Notes under the pieces: model-generated | What the model was told of the DNA's origin: nothing | What the model saw: only the letters and a program-made list of their open reading frames with translations | Database searches by the model: none | Part shown: piece by piece, positions 62,688 to 64,000 of the stretch | Layout: every line of letters begins with the position of its first letter | Position numbering within the stretch: the first letter of the stretch is position 1 | From: CAYOXX01 sp964408025 | GTDB taxonomy: Bacteria > Acidobacteriota > DATKUA01 | Direction of reading: 5' to 3' | NCBI GenBank assembly: GCA_964408025.1 | Contig: CAYOXX010000003.1 | Coordinates: forward strand, 40,051 to 104,050 | Length of the DNA stretch: 64,000 nt | Program-made: the position numbers and the translations under genes

Positions 62688-64000
62688 GAACGAGAAGAAA
62701 AAAAAGACTAAGAAAACCGAAATCCCGCGCGTCAAGATGCGCGAGCAGGACCCCGAGGTACGCTCCCACAAATTCACCGAGGTCAACCTCGGCTACTCCG
62801 AGGAGATGGCCCGGGCCGAGGCGCTCCGCTGCCTGATGTGCAAGAAGCCGCGCTGCGTGGCCGGCTGCCCGGTGGCGATCGACATCCCCGCCTTCATCCA
62901 GAAGATAGTCGACGGCGACTACCTCGGCGCCAGCAAGATCATCAAGCGGGACAACCTGCTAGGCGCCGTCTGCGGGCGCGTCTGCCCGCAGGAGGAGCAG
63001 TGCGAGGGCGCCTGCGTGCTCGGCATCAAGGGCGAGCCGGTGGCCATCGGCCACCTCGAGCGCTTCGTCAGCGACTGGGACCGCGAGCGCAGCGAGCCGG
63101 GCCCACCCCCCGAGGTCGAGGAGAGCGGCAGGCGCGTGGCAATCGTCGGCTCCGGCCCCGCCGGGCTTGCCTGCGCCAGCGACCTGATCAAGTGGGGGCA
63201 CGAGGTGGTAATCTTCGAGGCGCTGCACGTGCCGGGGGGAGTCCTGGCCTATGGCATACCGGAATTCCGGCTGCCCAAAGCGATCCTGGCTCACGAAATC
63301 GGCAACATCATGAAGATGGGCGTCGAGATCCGGCTCAACCAGATCATCGGCAGGCTATTCACCATCGACGAGCTGATGCAGGAAGAGGGATTCGACGCCG
63401 TCTTCATCGGCACCGGTGCCGGCACGCCGAAGATGGCCGACATCCCAGGCGAGAACCTCGTCGGCGTCATGAGTTCCAACGAATTCCTCGTGCGCGCAAT
63501 CCTGATGAAGGCTTACGAATTTCCCGTCCAGGACACGCCGACGATGGTGGGCAAGCGCGTCGCGGTAATCGGCGGAGGCAACACCGCCATGGACGTGGCC
63601 CGCACCGCCAAGCGCCTCGGCGCCGAGAAGAGCTACGTGCTCTACCGCCGCAGCCGCGAGGAGATGCCCGCCCGCGACGAGGAGATCCACCACGCCGAGG
63701 AGGAGGGGATAATATTCGAGCTCCTGGTCACACCGGTCGCCTTCCACGGCGACGATCGCGGCAGGCTGACGGGGATAGAGATGCTGCGCTGCAAGCTCGG
63801 CGAGCCCGACTCCAGCGGGCGCCGCCGCCCGGTGCCGATCGAGGGGAGCAACTTCGTGATCGACCTCGACGTCTGTTGCGTGGCCATCGGCACCAACGCC
63901 AACCCGCTGATCGCCCAGACGACCCCGGACCTGCAGCTCAACCGCTGGGGCTACATCGACGTGGATGAGGAGACGATGATGAGCATCTCCAAACCGGGCG
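62680..64000 (+). CDS. nfnB: NADH-dependent ferredoxin:NADP+ oxidoreductase subunit B (NfnB), partial
   Basis: The frame is open from ATG 62680 to the window end (440 codons), so the C-terminus is missing. It has a Lys-rich N-terminus, a Fe-S helical domain (CLMCKKPRCVAGCP, CGRVCPQEEQCEGAC), a FAD motif (VAIVGSGPAGLACASDL), GGVLAYGIPEFRLPK, an NADP motif (VAVIGGGNTAMDVARTA) and VAIGTNANPLI near the edge. It is clearly paralogous to the 58091-59497 product. With NfnA it balances NADH, NADPH and ferredoxin by electron bifurcation in the cytoplasm. Confidence 0.92.
   Translation, partial: MAENEKKKKTKKTEIPRVKMREQDPEVRSHKFTEVNLGYSEEMARAEALRCLMCKKPRCVAGCPVAIDIPAFIQKIVDGDYLGASKIIKRDNLLGAVCGRVCPQEEQCEGACVLGIKGEPVAIGHLERFVSDWDRERSEPGPPPEVEESGRRVAIVGSGPAGLACASDLIKWGHEVVIFEALHVPGGVLAYGIPEFRLPKAILAHEIGNIMKMGVEIRLNQIIGRLFTIDELMQEEGFDAVFIGTGAGTPKMADIPGENLVGVMSSNEFLVRAILMKAYEFPVQDTPTMVGKRVAVIGGGNTAMDVARTAKRLGAEKSYVLYRRSREEMPARDEEIHHAEEEGIIFELLVTPVAFHGDDRGRLTGIEMLRCKLGEPDSSGRRRPVPIEGSNFVIDLDVCCVAIGTNANPLIAQTTPDLQLNRWGYIDVDEETMMSISKPG

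Overview
The window is a GC-rich bacterial chromosome segment (most genes look mid-60s % GC by eye). It fits an uncultivated, motile, Gram-negative-type anaerobe. The evidence is an RnfABCDGE ion-pumping complex, NfnAB-type and NuoEF-type flavin/Fe-S oxidoreductases, a hydrogenase-like H-cluster protein, a reductive dehalogenase locus, pseudaminic-acid and Maf genes for flagellin glycosylation, and a complete Pup-proteasome gene set. A 10-N assembly gap at 19062-19071 shows this is a draft or metagenomic scaffold. I cannot assign a phylum from the sequence alone.

Layout. 1-5.5 kb: surface/flagellin glycosylation (pseB end, pseC, two glycosyltransferases, a Maf/DUF115 protein). 5.5-8.8 kb: acpS, a secreted C45-like Ntn hydrolase and an MscS channel. 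8.8-12.6 kb: palindromic repeat element, a SUMF1-fold protein and a kelch/CARDB protein, both secreted. 12.6-13.04 kb: tRNA-Ala(GGC), a 17-bp inverted repeat and a frameshifted GIY-YIG gene. 13.2-20.7 kb: Pup-proteasome cluster (dop, pup, prcB, prcA, pafA) followed by an unknown secreted protein and an M29-like aminopeptidase. 20.7-22.9 kb: internally deleted M20 peptidase and an AT-rich foreign island. 22.9-26.2 kb: two tandem MetE-like proteins and trpS. 26.2-27.9 kb: repeat-rich intergenic DNA and a secreted protein with arrays of a nine-residue FEDPLTA repeat. 27.9-33.1 kb: rnfABCDGE on the minus strand. 33.3-39.0 kb: STAS protein, PAS/GAF histidine kinase and a convergent REC-GAF-PAS protein without output domain. 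39.4-41.4 kb: reductive dehalogenase interrupted by one in-frame TAA, a small membrane protein downstream and a Cys-rich DUF6485-like protein upstream. 41.5-50.9 kb: TPR proteins, a PEGA Ser/Thr kinase and an RsbW/STAS/SpoIIE partner-switching set. 51.0-64.0 kb: a long redox locus with visibly lower GC up to about 61.7 kb.

How the genes may work together. Rnf couples reduced ferredoxin to NAD+ and an ion gradient. The two NfnAB-type pairs and the NuoEFG-like proteins would interconvert NADH, NADPH and ferredoxin. The H-cluster protein with its neighbouring HATPase and DRTGG proteins looks like a redox/H2-sensing module. The best candidate for something undescribed is the 51.3-59.5 kb operon. 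There NuoE, NuoF, a NuoG/FdhA-like protein with Ala378 at the catalytic Sec/Cys position, and an NfnA/NfnB pair are encoded together, suggesting a five-subunit electron-bifurcating complex. Other unusual items are the FEDPLTA nonapeptide protein, the tRNA-linked GIY-YIG element, the interrupted rdhA and the MetE-like pair.
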